A stretch of DNA of 19,699 nucleotides from Deltaproteobacteria bacterium (GTDB taxonomy: Bacteria; JAEEML01). Shown in pieces: positions 1-6,602 of the stretch. Each line of letters starts with the position of its first letter. Within the stretch, counting starts at the first letter, position 1. The stretch lies in assembly GCA_016283195.1 (NCBI GenBank), contig JAEEML010000030.1, forward strand, positions 1-19,699, read 5' to 3'. Under the pieces are notes generated by a model. It saw only the letters and a list, made by a program, of their open reading frames with translations. It did no database searches and was not told the origin of the DNA. The translations under genes and the position numbers were made by a program.

Positions 1-1
1 C

Positions 2-652
2 ACCAAAGGCCATTACCATTACATAAGCGCCGAAGCAGCCGGCAAATGGCTGGGTTCGGAACTCGATTTCCAGCGCATCAATGTCAACTTTACCTATTAC
101 CACCCAATTTACTGGCAACAGCTGGTGCTCAAAGTAAATGCCCGCCTGGGTTATATCCATAGCTTTGACCCCCATGGCGTGCCGCTGGCCGAGCGCTACT
201 TCCCCGGCGGCATTTATACTCTGCGCGGCTTTGAATACCGCACTTTGGGCCCGCAGGTGAATATTCCCACCGACGGCACCAACCCGCTCTCCGCCGGTTC
301 GGCCTTTCCCATCGGTGGCAATAAGCAATTTATCTTCAATCTGGAACTGGAATTTCCTCTTTTCCCGGCCGTGGGCTTAAAAGGTGTAGTCTTTGCCGAT
401 GCCGGTAACGCCTGGGGCGAAAACGAAAACTATTTTTATGTAGGCCGCGATAAAGATTTAATTCCCGATGCTTATGTGCTGGGCAGCAATAAGCGCATTA
501 AGCCGCCGCTCGGTCTCTTTTACTCTTTTGGTTTCGGTATTCGCTGGATGAGTCCCATGGGACTACTCCGCTTTGAATGGGGTATTCCAATCACCAAGGT
601 GCACCCGGAGGCCAAAGCTATTCAATTTGAATTTACCATTGGCTCGTATTAG
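2..652 (+). CDS. bamA: BamA/Omp85-family outer-membrane barrel, C-terminal part (5' cut by window edge)
   Basis: The frame is open from the left edge, so the true start lies outside the window; a GTG at 125 is only an internal codon. About 216 residues remain, all from the beta-barrel. The loop-6 signature GGIYTLRGF (codons around 206-232) matches the conserved RGF motif of BamA, where the Arg reaches into the barrel. It is followed by the typical strands GGNKQFIFNLELEFPL and GVVFADAGNAW. The last strands include GFGIRWMSPMGLLRFEWGIPI, and the protein ends in FEFTIGSY, a C-terminal aromatic as expected for substrates and members of the Bam machinery. BamA inserts beta-barrel proteins into the outer membrane. 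TamA or another Omp85 member is possible because the POTRA domains are not visible. Confidence 0.85.
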   Translation, partial: TKGHYHYISAEAAGKWLGSELDFQRINVNFTYYHPIYWQQLVLKVNARLGYIHSFDPHGVPLAERYFPGGIYTLRGFEYRTLGPQVNIPTDGTNPLSAGSAFPIGGNKQFIFNLELEFPLFPAVGLKGVVFADAGNAWGENENYFYVGRDKDLIPDAYVLGSNKRIKPPLGLFYSFGFGIRWMSPMGLLRFEWGIPITKVHPEAKAIQFEFTIGSY

Positions 653-656
653 CCAC

Positions 657-685
657 TTGCATTTTTCTCGCGGTTTATATATAAG
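657..685 (+). promoter_or_regulatory. Putative sigma-70 promoter for the usp gene
   Basis: TTGCAT (657-662) and TATAAG (680-685) are separated by 17 bases, in the short gap after the BamA stop codon. The expected transcription start, near 692, is just upstream of the GGAGG at 700-704. Called by eye against the E. coli consensus, so moderate to low certainty. Confidence 0.35.
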
Positions 686-709
686 TTGTGCCCTGTTGTG
701 GAGGCTCAA

Positions 710-1144
710 ATGAGTAATCAAAAAGTCCTTGTTCCTGTTGATTTTACCCCGGAGAGTGATATCGCTCTGGATATGGCTCTCTCCTACTGTTATGCCGTAA
801 AAGCCGACCTTTACGTCTTTCACGTCATAGAGAATCCGCCAAAATCTTTTCTCGATATTGACAAGCTCAATGCCGAGCTCCTGGAAAAAATGAAATCCTT
901 GGTAGTGAGCGCAGTTGACAGAGCAGCTAAAGACGGTCGCTCTCATGTGGTGGAAGATGTCTATCGACGCATTGACACCGGAAAAGCCTGGCACTCCATT
1001 TTGAGCATGGCCGGCAATTTAAATGCCGATATGATCGTCATGGGCCACCATCCCAAAGGCTCAACCTGGAAAAAAGTTTTGGAAAAGGCTCCATGCACCG
1101 TTGTTCTGGCCCGCGAAAAAGATATTGATTTCGTGCTAAAATAA
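710..1144 (+). CDS. Universal stress protein (UspA family), shortened nucleotide loop
   Basis: A single-domain UspA-fold cytoplasmic protein of 144 residues. The start at ATG 710 is chosen over an in-frame GTG at 686 because GGAGG (700-704) sits 5 bases upstream and the family's first strand, KVLVPVDFTPES, begins right after it. The Asp of VPVDF and the C-terminal strand APCTVVLAREK are standard. The ATP-binding loop is usually G-x2-G-x9-G-S/T, but here it reads MGHHPKGSTWKKVLEKAPC. The last GS aligns with the usual G(S/T), but about seven residues of the loop are missing, so ATP binding is doubtful. The next gene follows after 22 bases, suggesting co-transcription. The family is clear; the specific stress is unknown. 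Confidence 0.88.
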   Translation: MSNQKVLVPVDFTPESDIALDMALSYCYAVKADLYVFHVIENPPKSFLDIDKLNAELLEKMKSLVVSAVDRAAKDGRSHVVEDVYRRIDTGKAWHSILSMAGNLNADMIVMGHHPKGSTWKKVLEKAPCTVVLAREKDIDFVLK

Positions 1145-1166
1145 TAACAATTTTGAGGTATTAGCC

Positions 1167-1655
1167 ATGAGTGACACTGAAATTGCCCAAGAGGGTAAAA
1201 AAGAACTTGTTCCCTATTGTGAATTTATTCGCGCTGTCTCATACGAGAAGTTTTTGGAGATTTACACCTTAGCTCCGCGCAAATCCCGGGCTATTATTGC
1301 TAAACGCGTTGGTGTAAAAAAGAAAACCAAAGGCTTTATCTCCGGCATGAAGGATAGAAACGACAAATTAGTGCACGATATCTATGATTCCATGCTGGAA
1401 CATAACGACCACCAATTGGCCGAACAGCTGATTCGCAACTTTCTTTATAATAAGCGCCCCATGCTGAAAGTGGCCCTCGATTATATGCATATTCCCAATG
1501 ATGACGGCCTCACCGAGGGCGAGCTCGATGCTTTTGAAAAGCTCTCCGCTGAGGAAGCTGCCAAATTGCAAGCCACTTTAAAGGCCGATTTCCCGGCCGA
1601 AGATGTTTATCTCTATTTGCGTTTCCTTAATGTCCCGCATATCGACGCCATCTAA
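1167..1655 (+). CDS. Unrecognised small soluble protein downstream of usp
   Basis: I do not recognise this 162-residue protein. GAGG at 1155-1158 lies 8 bases before the ATG. It has no signal peptide or membrane segment. The N-terminal third is basic, with a Lys-rich stretch (VGVKKKTKGF, residues 48-57). The rest looks fully alpha-helical and alternates charged and hydrophobic residues: IYDSMLEHNDHQLAEQLIRN, then RPMLKVALDYMHIPNDDGL, then FEKLSAEEAAKLQATLKADF. The closing YLYLRFLNVPHI looks like a short interaction helix. It follows the universal stress gene closely, so it may work in the same stress response, but that is inference from position only. Confidence 0.75.
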   Translation: MSDTEIAQEGKKELVPYCEFIRAVSYEKFLEIYTLAPRKSRAIIAKRVGVKKKTKGFISGMKDRNDKLVHDIYDSMLEHNDHQLAEQLIRNFLYNKRPMLKVALDYMHIPNDDGLTEGELDAFEKLSAEEAAKLQATLKADFPAEDVYLYLRFLNVPHIDAI

Positions 1656-1721
1656 TTACACAAAATTAATTGGCGAGACTTATCCAAAAATTAAGTAGCT
1701 AGCACGCTTGCATTGTTTTAA

Positions 1722-1749
1722 TTGACTCATAAAATTTTCATAATAGAAT
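1722..1749 (+). promoter_or_regulatory. Putative sigma-70 promoter for the secreted tail-tip-like protein
   Basis: TTGACT (1722-1727) and TAGAAT (1744-1749) are separated by 16 bases in the AT-rich gap before the gene at 1813. A second possible -10, TATAAC (1749-1754), overlaps its end but has poor spacing. This is the best promoter match in the left half of the window. Confidence 0.45.
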
Positions 1750-1812
1750 ATAACTGTTAGGCTGCTATTATTGCACCTAACTAAGCCATCTTGCTCATAA
1801 GGAGACGGGAAA

Positions 1813-3159
1813 ATGCGCAAATTCATTATGGCAGCTTTTGTTCTACTTTTAACAAGTTCGGCCTATGGGGCAGTACCACTTTCTTTTACCCACCACGGTG
1901 TGCTTAAAGAAAATGGCGACCCGGTAAATGGTCAGCATACTATAAAAGCCGTTATTTACAACGAAGTTGGGACAGTAGTTGGCCAAAATGAAGAGCAGAA
2001 GGATATAACTTCCGGCCTTTATACTTTGGTTATTCCCAATATTGATGCCGCCTTGGTCACAAAAGCCAACAAGCTTGAACTCGCCATCAGCGTAGATGGT
2101 GAAGCACTCTCACCACGCCTACCCATAAATAGCGTCCCCTATGCCATAGCTACCGAACATGCCGAAACAGCAAGTCGTGTCTATTTGACTGGTTCATATA
2201 ATTATAAAAAAGTTGGAGCACCCCTGGAAGCAGCGCCGGATGATGCCAATGCTTGTTCCTGCGACACTAATGAAGAGACGGCTGATTGTCCGACCCAGGG
2301 ATTTGACGTTTCTGTTAATGAGGGTGATCAATGTTATGATAAATTTGGAATTTATTACATTATTTTTGAACTGAGTAATGCTATGGCCACCAATGCCATC
2401 GCTCTTGACAATGGCAAATTAGGCCTTGGCACTAGCAGCCCAGTCGCCCCCTTGGATATTCTCAATAATAGCGGCGCTGATAATTATGAAGCCATTATTG
2501 CCGACACTGTGCCAGAAGTGCTTTTTGAAGATTTAGATGGCGATAATGTTTCTATCAGTGTAGATGATGGTACTTTAAAAATAAATGGCAATATTGAGTC
2601 GGCAAACTTCAAAACAAATCAAGTAAATGCCACTAGTATAGGTCCAGATTTACTCAATGTTCTTTACCCCATCGGCGCCATTTATATCAGCACTACAGCC
2701 ACCAATCCAGGAACCACTCTTGGCGGCACCTGGGAAGCTTTTGGCAAAGGGAAAACACTAGTGGGCGTAGATAACAACGATGATGATTTTGCTACCGTGG
2801 AAAAGACCGGCGGCGAAAAAACACACACTTTGAGCACCAATGAAATGCCAAGTCATGATCACTCATTTACTGGTACTGAGGGCACGGTTAACGTATCCGG
2901 CGGTGATCACAGGCACCAAGTAGTTGATGATAACAAGACTAAAATGGAGAAAGTACCTAGTGCTGATGGAGGAAACGGTGGAAACTGGTCTGGCGATGGA
3001 ACCGGTTGGGGCCAGTGGAGTTATAGTAGATATTCCGGGGAATTATCAATGTCCGGCAAATTTACCCCCAGCGGCTCTATAGGTTCAACTGGCGAGGGTG
3101 CAGCTCATAATAATCTCCAGCCTTACATCACCGTCTACATGTGGAAACGCACTAAATAA
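1813..3159 (+). CDS. Secreted surface protein with phage tail-fibre/baseplate-like C-terminal domain
   Basis: 448 residues; AAGGAG (1799-1804) lies 8 bases before the ATG. Residues 1-20 are a signal peptide (cleavage near YGA-VPL). Residues 22-120 form a beta-rich module of the kind seen in surface proteins of Myxococcota and relatives: GVLKENGDPVNG opens it and SPRLPINSVPYAIAT closes it. Four cysteines (148, 150, 159, 174) may form disulphides. LGLGTSSPVAPLDI (203-216) is the linker phrase common before tail-fibre and intramolecular-chaperone tails. Residues 284-448 match the phage baseplate/short-tail-fibre tip type: YPIGAIYIST, a GGTWEAFGKG core, EMPSHDHSF (345-352), DHRH (365-368) and the final HNNLQPYITVYMWKRT. 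The His residues could hold metal. Probably an exported adhesin-like protein; function inferred. Confidence 0.75.
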   Translation: MRKFIMAAFVLLLTSSAYGAVPLSFTHHGVLKENGDPVNGQHTIKAVIYNEVGTVVGQNEEQKDITSGLYTLVIPNIDAALVTKANKLELAISVDGEALSPRLPINSVPYAIATEHAETASRVYLTGSYNYKKVGAPLEAAPDDANACSCDTNEETADCPTQGFDVSVNEGDQCYDKFGIYYIIFELSNAMATNAIALDNGKLGLGTSSPVAPLDILNNSGADNYEAIIADTVPEVLFEDLDGDNVSISVDDGTLKINGNIESANFKTNQVNATSIGPDLLNVLYPIGAIYISTTATNPGTTLGGTWEAFGKGKTLVGVDNNDDDFATVEKTGGEKTHTLSTNEMPSHDHSFTGTEGTVNVSGGDHRHQVVDDNKTKMEKVPSADGGNGGNWSGDGTGWGQWSYSRYSGELSMSGKFTPSGSIGSTGEGAAHNNLQPYITVYMWKRTK

Positions 3160-3193
3160 GCTTTCTTTCATCTTTTCATAAGCCCCAAAAACC

Positions 3194-3202
3194 TGCTATA
3201 CT
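3194..3202 (+). promoter_or_regulatory. Putative extended -10 promoter of the AAA-ATPase gene
   Basis: TGCTATACT contains TG, one base, then TATACT (3197-3202): an extended -10 element, which can compensate for the weak -35 region (TTTCAT at 3174-3179). The predicted transcript would start near 3209, just before GGAGG (3212-3216) and the ATG at 3222, giving a very short leader. Confidence 0.35.
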
Positions 3203-3221
3203 GCGCCGCCGGGAGGAAGCC

Positions 3222-4775
3222 ATGACTACACACCGTTATCCTCTGGGAATTCAAACATTTGCCAAACTACGGCAGCAAGGCTTTGTCTATGTAGATAAAA
3301 CAGCCTACATATATCAATTGACTCATGGTGATTCTATTTATCACTTTCTCTCCCGCCCGCGTCGCTTCGGCAAAAGCCTTTTAATTTCCACACTTGAGGC
3401 TTATTTTAAAGGGCAAAACGAGCTTTTTGCCGGCCTAGCCATTGCCGAACTGGAAAAGGATTGGCAAAAATACCCAGTTTTGCATATGGATTTAACCGGC
3501 GTGAATTACCACGAGCCAGAAAATCTGCAAAAAACGCTAAATAGCACGCTCTGTCAATGGGAAAAAATTTATGATGCTGATCCGCAAGATGAAACACTAG
3601 GCGACCGTTTTATGGGCGTCATTAGGCGGGCCTGTGAAAAGACTGGGCACCAGGTTGTATTGCTGGTCGATGAATACGAAAAGCCCATTTTAGACACTTT
3701 GAATGATGAGCCCTTGCAAGAGCGCCACCGCCAGACCCTTAACGGCTTTTACGGCGGCATAAAAAAAAGCGACCCCTATCTTAAATTTGTGCTCATGACC
3801 GGGGTGACCAAAATCGGGAAATTAAGCGTCTTTAGTGCTTTAAACAATATCACCGATATTTCCATGCTGCCGGAATATGCCGCTATTTGCGGCATAACCG
3901 AGCCGGAGCTGGAAAGTGTTTTTCATGCTGATATTCAGGCCATGGCTGATGAGAATCAAGCCACATATGATGAGATGAAGGCGCTTTTAAAGCGCGAATA
4001 CAATGGTTACCATTTTTCCCGCAAAATGGAGAGCAGCGTTTATAATCCTTACAGTATGCTAAATGCTCTAGCTCATAAAGAAATCCGCCATTATTGGTAT
4101 GAAACCGGCACGCCCACTTTCTTAGTGGAACTTATAAAAAAATATCGCCCAAATTTGGGCCAGCTGGAAAATGTAACGATAGATGCCGATGCCCTTTCTA
4201 TGGTTAATTCTTTTGCCAGTAATCCTTTGCCCATTCTCTACCAGAGCGGCTATTTGACCATCAGCGGCTATGATCCGGAATTTTCCGTATATACGCTTAA
4301 TTACCCTAATAATGAGGTAAAAAAAGGCTTTTTAAAAGGACTTTTGCCACTGGTACTTGGCGAAGAGCGCTCTAGCGAGTTTAGTGTTTCCCATTTTGTG
4401 CGTGCCGTGCGCCAAGGTGATACCGACGCTTTTTTTGAGCGCATTGCCGCTTTGCTTGCTGCTGTGCCTTATGAGGTAAAGCTCAATTATGAAGTGCATT
4501 TTCAAAATTTTCTCTATTTACTTTTTAAACTGATGGGCTTTTACACCGAGGTGGAATACCACACAGCCAAAGGGCGGGTTGATTTAGTGCTTAAAACCGA
4601 TAAATACATTTATATTATGGAATTTAAGCGCGATAGCAGCGCCGAGGCAGCTTTAAAGCAAATAAAAGATAAAGATTACGCTGCGCCATTTAAAGAGGAC
4701 GGGCGGCAAATTATCCTGGTTGGTGCCAATTTTGCTTCCGATATGAGCGGGCTAGCGGGCGTGCTGGTGGAATAA
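3222..4775 (+). CDS. AAA-ATPase-like / PD-(D/E)XK nuclease-fold protein (PF09820 + PF08011 type)
   Basis: 517 residues with GGAGGAAG just before the start. The N-terminal domain begins with the family signature IQTFAKLRQQGFVYVDKTAYI. The Walker A-like loop RPRRFGKS is at 45-52 and Walker B VLLVDEYEKPIL at 146-157. The conserved TGVTKIGKLSVFSALNNITD follows at about 193-212. The C-terminal end carries a PD-(D/E)XK nuclease-fold core: Asp454 (GRVDLVL), then Glu467 and Lys469 (MEFKR). Length and order match the full family, and nothing is truncated. Such proteins are abundant, often multi-copy, in gut anaerobes, and their molecular job is not established; nuclease activity is a fold-based guess. 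The gene stands between two accessory-type genes, consistent with acquisition. Confidence 0.9.
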   Translation: MTTHRYPLGIQTFAKLRQQGFVYVDKTAYIYQLTHGDSIYHFLSRPRRFGKSLLISTLEAYFKGQNELFAGLAIAELEKDWQKYPVLHMDLTGVNYHEPENLQKTLNSTLCQWEKIYDADPQDETLGDRFMGVIRRACEKTGHQVVLLVDEYEKPILDTLNDEPLQERHRQTLNGFYGGIKKSDPYLKFVLMTGVTKIGKLSVFSALNNITDISMLPEYAAICGITEPELESVFHADIQAMADENQATYDEMKALLKREYNGYHFSRKMESSVYNPYSMLNALAHKEIRHYWYETGTPTFLVELIKKYRPNLGQLENVTIDADALSMVNSFASNPLPILYQSGYLTISGYDPEFSVYTLNYPNNEVKKGFLKGLLPLVLGEERSSEFSVSHFVRAVRQGDTDAFFERIAALLAAVPYEVKLNYEVHFQNFLYLLFKLMGFYTEVEYHTAKGRVDLVLKTDKYIYIMEFKRDSSAEAALKQIKDKDYAAPFKEDGRQIILVGANFASDMSGLAGVLVE

Positions 4776-4868
4776 ATTGCTTAACTTGCCGCTTAAAACT
4801 GTGGTTTTGTACCAATAATGCCAAATGCGGATACTGCTTTCCGCTATTAGCGATAGGAATTTAACAAT

Positions 4869-5777
4869 ATGCTTAGTTTAAAATGTGACAACTGCGGCGC
4901 GGAGATGAGCGTAAGCTCCGCCGGCGACCTCCTCTGTCCCTATTGCGGCACCAAAAGTTCCTTTAGCGATGCTGAGTTACTGGAATATAAAGCCTTTCGC
5001 CGCCGGCTCTTGGAATATTTGGCAGCCGTCAGCGATAACAAGCAAAGTTCCGCCGATGATGAAGCCATCTGGTCTATGGCCGAAGCTGTTTCTTTCCCCA
5101 CTAACAATGGCCCGGTTATTACGGTAAATCACCTTTTTAAAGCCACTATTGACGATGTGGAAATGTATATGGCCCGGCGCAATATCGTCACTATTTTTGA
5201 CCGGGGGGCCGCACCCAAACGCGACACAACTGTGCAAAACATCCAAAAGATCACTTTCCCCCGCGCCGATTCGCGCCATCTGGAGCAGTGCGTACCGCAA
5301 ATCGCCGGCTCTTATGAACTAACAGATGGCCGGCAAATGCTCATTTTTAGTAAAAACGAGTCATTTTACCCGCTGGCACTTTTTGGCAACCTCCCTTATG
5401 AACACACTGCCTGGGTGGTTTCACGCATGGAAAATATCGCCTGTCTTTTAGAATATAATGACTTGGTGCATAACGGCTTTTCACCGGATACACTCTTTAT
5501 AAATCCCAAGACTCACGAGGCGGCACTTTTAGGCGCTTGGTGGCTGGCTGAGCCAATGAACGCCGCCAACAGCACCAAAGACTTACTAGGCTTACGCCAG
5601 GTGGCTAAAGATCTTTTAAAACCGACTTATGCCGATATTCCCCCGATGTTTAAAAAGTTTTTGGAAGAAAAGCCGGCGGATGATGCCTTCGCCGATTTTA
5701 GCAAATGGGATTATGTAATAGAAAATGGCCTGGGCGGCCGCAAATTCCATAAATTGGAGCTAGGTGTCAGAGGGTAA
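4869..5777 (+). CDS. Zinc-ribbon protein with pseudokinase-like C-terminal half
   Basis: 302 residues. The first 27 contain a CxxC...CxxC zinc ribbon (Cys6, 9, 23, 26) with the pattern CDNCGAE and CPYCG. An acidic and helical linker (about 30-75) follows. Residues 85-245 resemble a degraded protein-kinase fold: a hinge-like strand MLIFSKNESFYPLALFGNL, a helix AWVVSRMENIACLLEYNDLV, then HNGFSPDTLFINP (201-213), which lines up with the HGDxxPxN catalytic loop. LLGAWW (220-225) stands where DFG would be. The catalytic Asp and DFG Asp are absent, so activity is unlikely. The start has only a weak AGGA upstream (4855-4858). The last 18 bases overlap the convergent RNase H gene. The kinase relation is my inference from the motif pattern. 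Confidence 0.7.
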   Translation: MLSLKCDNCGAEMSVSSAGDLLCPYCGTKSSFSDAELLEYKAFRRRLLEYLAAVSDNKQSSADDEAIWSMAEAVSFPTNNGPVITVNHLFKATIDDVEMYMARRNIVTIFDRGAAPKRDTTVQNIQKITFPRADSRHLEQCVPQIAGSYELTDGRQMLIFSKNESFYPLALFGNLPYEHTAWVVSRMENIACLLEYNDLVHNGFSPDTLFINPKTHEAALLGAWWLAEPMNAANSTKDLLGLRQVAKDLLKPTYADIPPMFKKFLEEKPADDAFADFSKWDYVIENGLGGRKFHKLELGVRG

Positions 5778-6521
5778 AGTCGCTACTTTGTCCAATATTT
5801 CATTAGCCAGAGAGTCAACTATCTCATTGCCTTCCACACCGGCATGGCCCGGCACCCAATGAAAGCGCGCTTTGGGCCAGTTTTTGAGCAGCATTTTAAT
5901 ATCATTCACCAGTTCGCTGTTGGCTTTAGCCTGCCAGGAACTGGTAAAGAGGCCGTGCACATATTTAGAATCGGTTAAAATGGCTATATTCTGCCCGCGG
6001 GGAATTTGCTCGGCTTTAAGATGCAAAAGAGCCATTTTAACTGCTGTAAGTTCCGCAAAGTTATTGGTATTTTCGCCCAGGAAGCGGCCATCCTTTATGC
6101 TCTTTTTATCCATATCGGCCGGCCATTTGATCATAAAAGCCGCGGCGGCCGCCCCGGGGTTACCCCGGGAAGCGCCATCGGTAAAGCAAATAACGGTATC
6201 GTCCGGCAAAAGCGAGAGCAGGTTTTTGGCATGGAGCGCCGCTTTTTCGGCCTGGCTGCCACTTCTTTGGCCCGCTTTGCCAAAAGAGGCGGGAGCGCTG
6301 CCTCCTGGCAAATCCTCGCTCTCTTCCGGCAACGCTCCGGAAAGCTCACTGATATTGACGGCCGCCGCCTGGTATATCTTGGCCCCGGCCGCAAGTTGGT
6401 AACGAATGGGCACTCTTCCGCGTTCGGTCAAAAGCTGGCCGTTTTCATCACAAAGGGCCCAAACTTTTCCCTCTTTAAATTTTACTTTTATCCACATGGG
6501 CTTCTCTATTTTGTAGTGCAT
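5760..6521 (-). CDS. rnhA: Ribonuclease HI with N-terminal extension
   Basis: The protein hydrolyses the RNA strand of RNA-DNA hybrids, for example primers and R-loops. The full catalytic set is visible in residues 105-245: Asp115 in FTDGASRGNPG, Glu157 in NNFAELTAV, Asp184 in LTDSKYV, His226 in VPGHAG and Asp236 in NEIVDSLAN. An extra 100 residues precede this core: a small basic domain (WIKVKFKEGKVWALCDENG to AKIYQAAAVN, about 10-55) and a low-complexity Ser/Gly/Ala linker (60-95). The extension replaces the viroplasmin-type hybrid-binding domain seen in some RNases H and may bind nucleic acid (inference). The ATG at 6497 (protein starting MWIKV) is an alternative start; neither site has a strong ribosome binding site. 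It converges on the zinc-ribbon gene with an 18-bp overlap. Confidence 0.9.
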   Translation of the reverse strand: MHYKIEKPMWIKVKFKEGKVWALCDENGQLLTERGRVPIRYQLAAGAKIYQAAAVNISELSGALPEESEDLPGGSAPASFGKAGQRSGSQAEKAALHAKNLLSLLPDDTVICFTDGASRGNPGAAAAAFMIKWPADMDKKSIKDGRFLGENTNNFAELTAVKMALLHLKAEQIPRGQNIAILTDSKYVHGLFTSSWQAKANSELVNDIKMLLKNWPKARFHWVPGHAGVEGNEIVDSLANEILDKVATLPSDT

Positions 6522-6538
6522 ACACTACTCATTAGGTA

Positions 6539-6544
6539 TATAAT
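6539..6544 (+). promoter_or_regulatory. Putative -10 box for the carboxylesterase gene
   Basis: A perfect TATAAT lies just outside the divergent RNase H start. No good -35 hexamer is found at 16-18 bases; TTGTAG (6511-6516) is 22 bases away. An activator may therefore be needed, or the promoter may be false. Distance to the esterase ATG leaves a leader of about 50 bases. Confidence 0.3.
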
Positions 6545-6556
6545 GCGCCTGGTCTT

Positions 6557-6574
6557 GCCCCTTAGCAAGGGGGC
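6557..6574 (+). promoter_or_regulatory. GC-rich hairpin in the esterase leader
   Basis: CCCCTT (6558-6563) and AAGGGG (6567-6572) pair around the loop AGC, and a further G-C pair closes it with one bulged G. It lies between the putative -10 and the AAAGGAAA ribosome site at 6591-6598. No T-run follows directly, so it is more likely an mRNA-stabilising or control element than a terminator. Confidence 0.4.
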
Positions 6575-6602
6575 GCTATATCTTTATTTAAAAGGAAAGC
6601 AT

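Noticed and set aside
563-994. Minus-strand open frame over the end of bamA and usp
   Set aside because: It is antisense to two confident genes and has no supporting features.
1813-5777. A prophage, suggested by the tail-tip domain
   Set aside because: No integrase, capsid, terminase or lysis gene is present, and the tail-tip protein has a signal peptide, which phage tail proteins do not have.
6006-6602. Extension of the carboxylesterase frame about 200 codons upstream of 6603
   Set aside because: It runs antisense through the RNase H gene, has no ribosome site, and would hide a clean signal peptide that begins at 6603.
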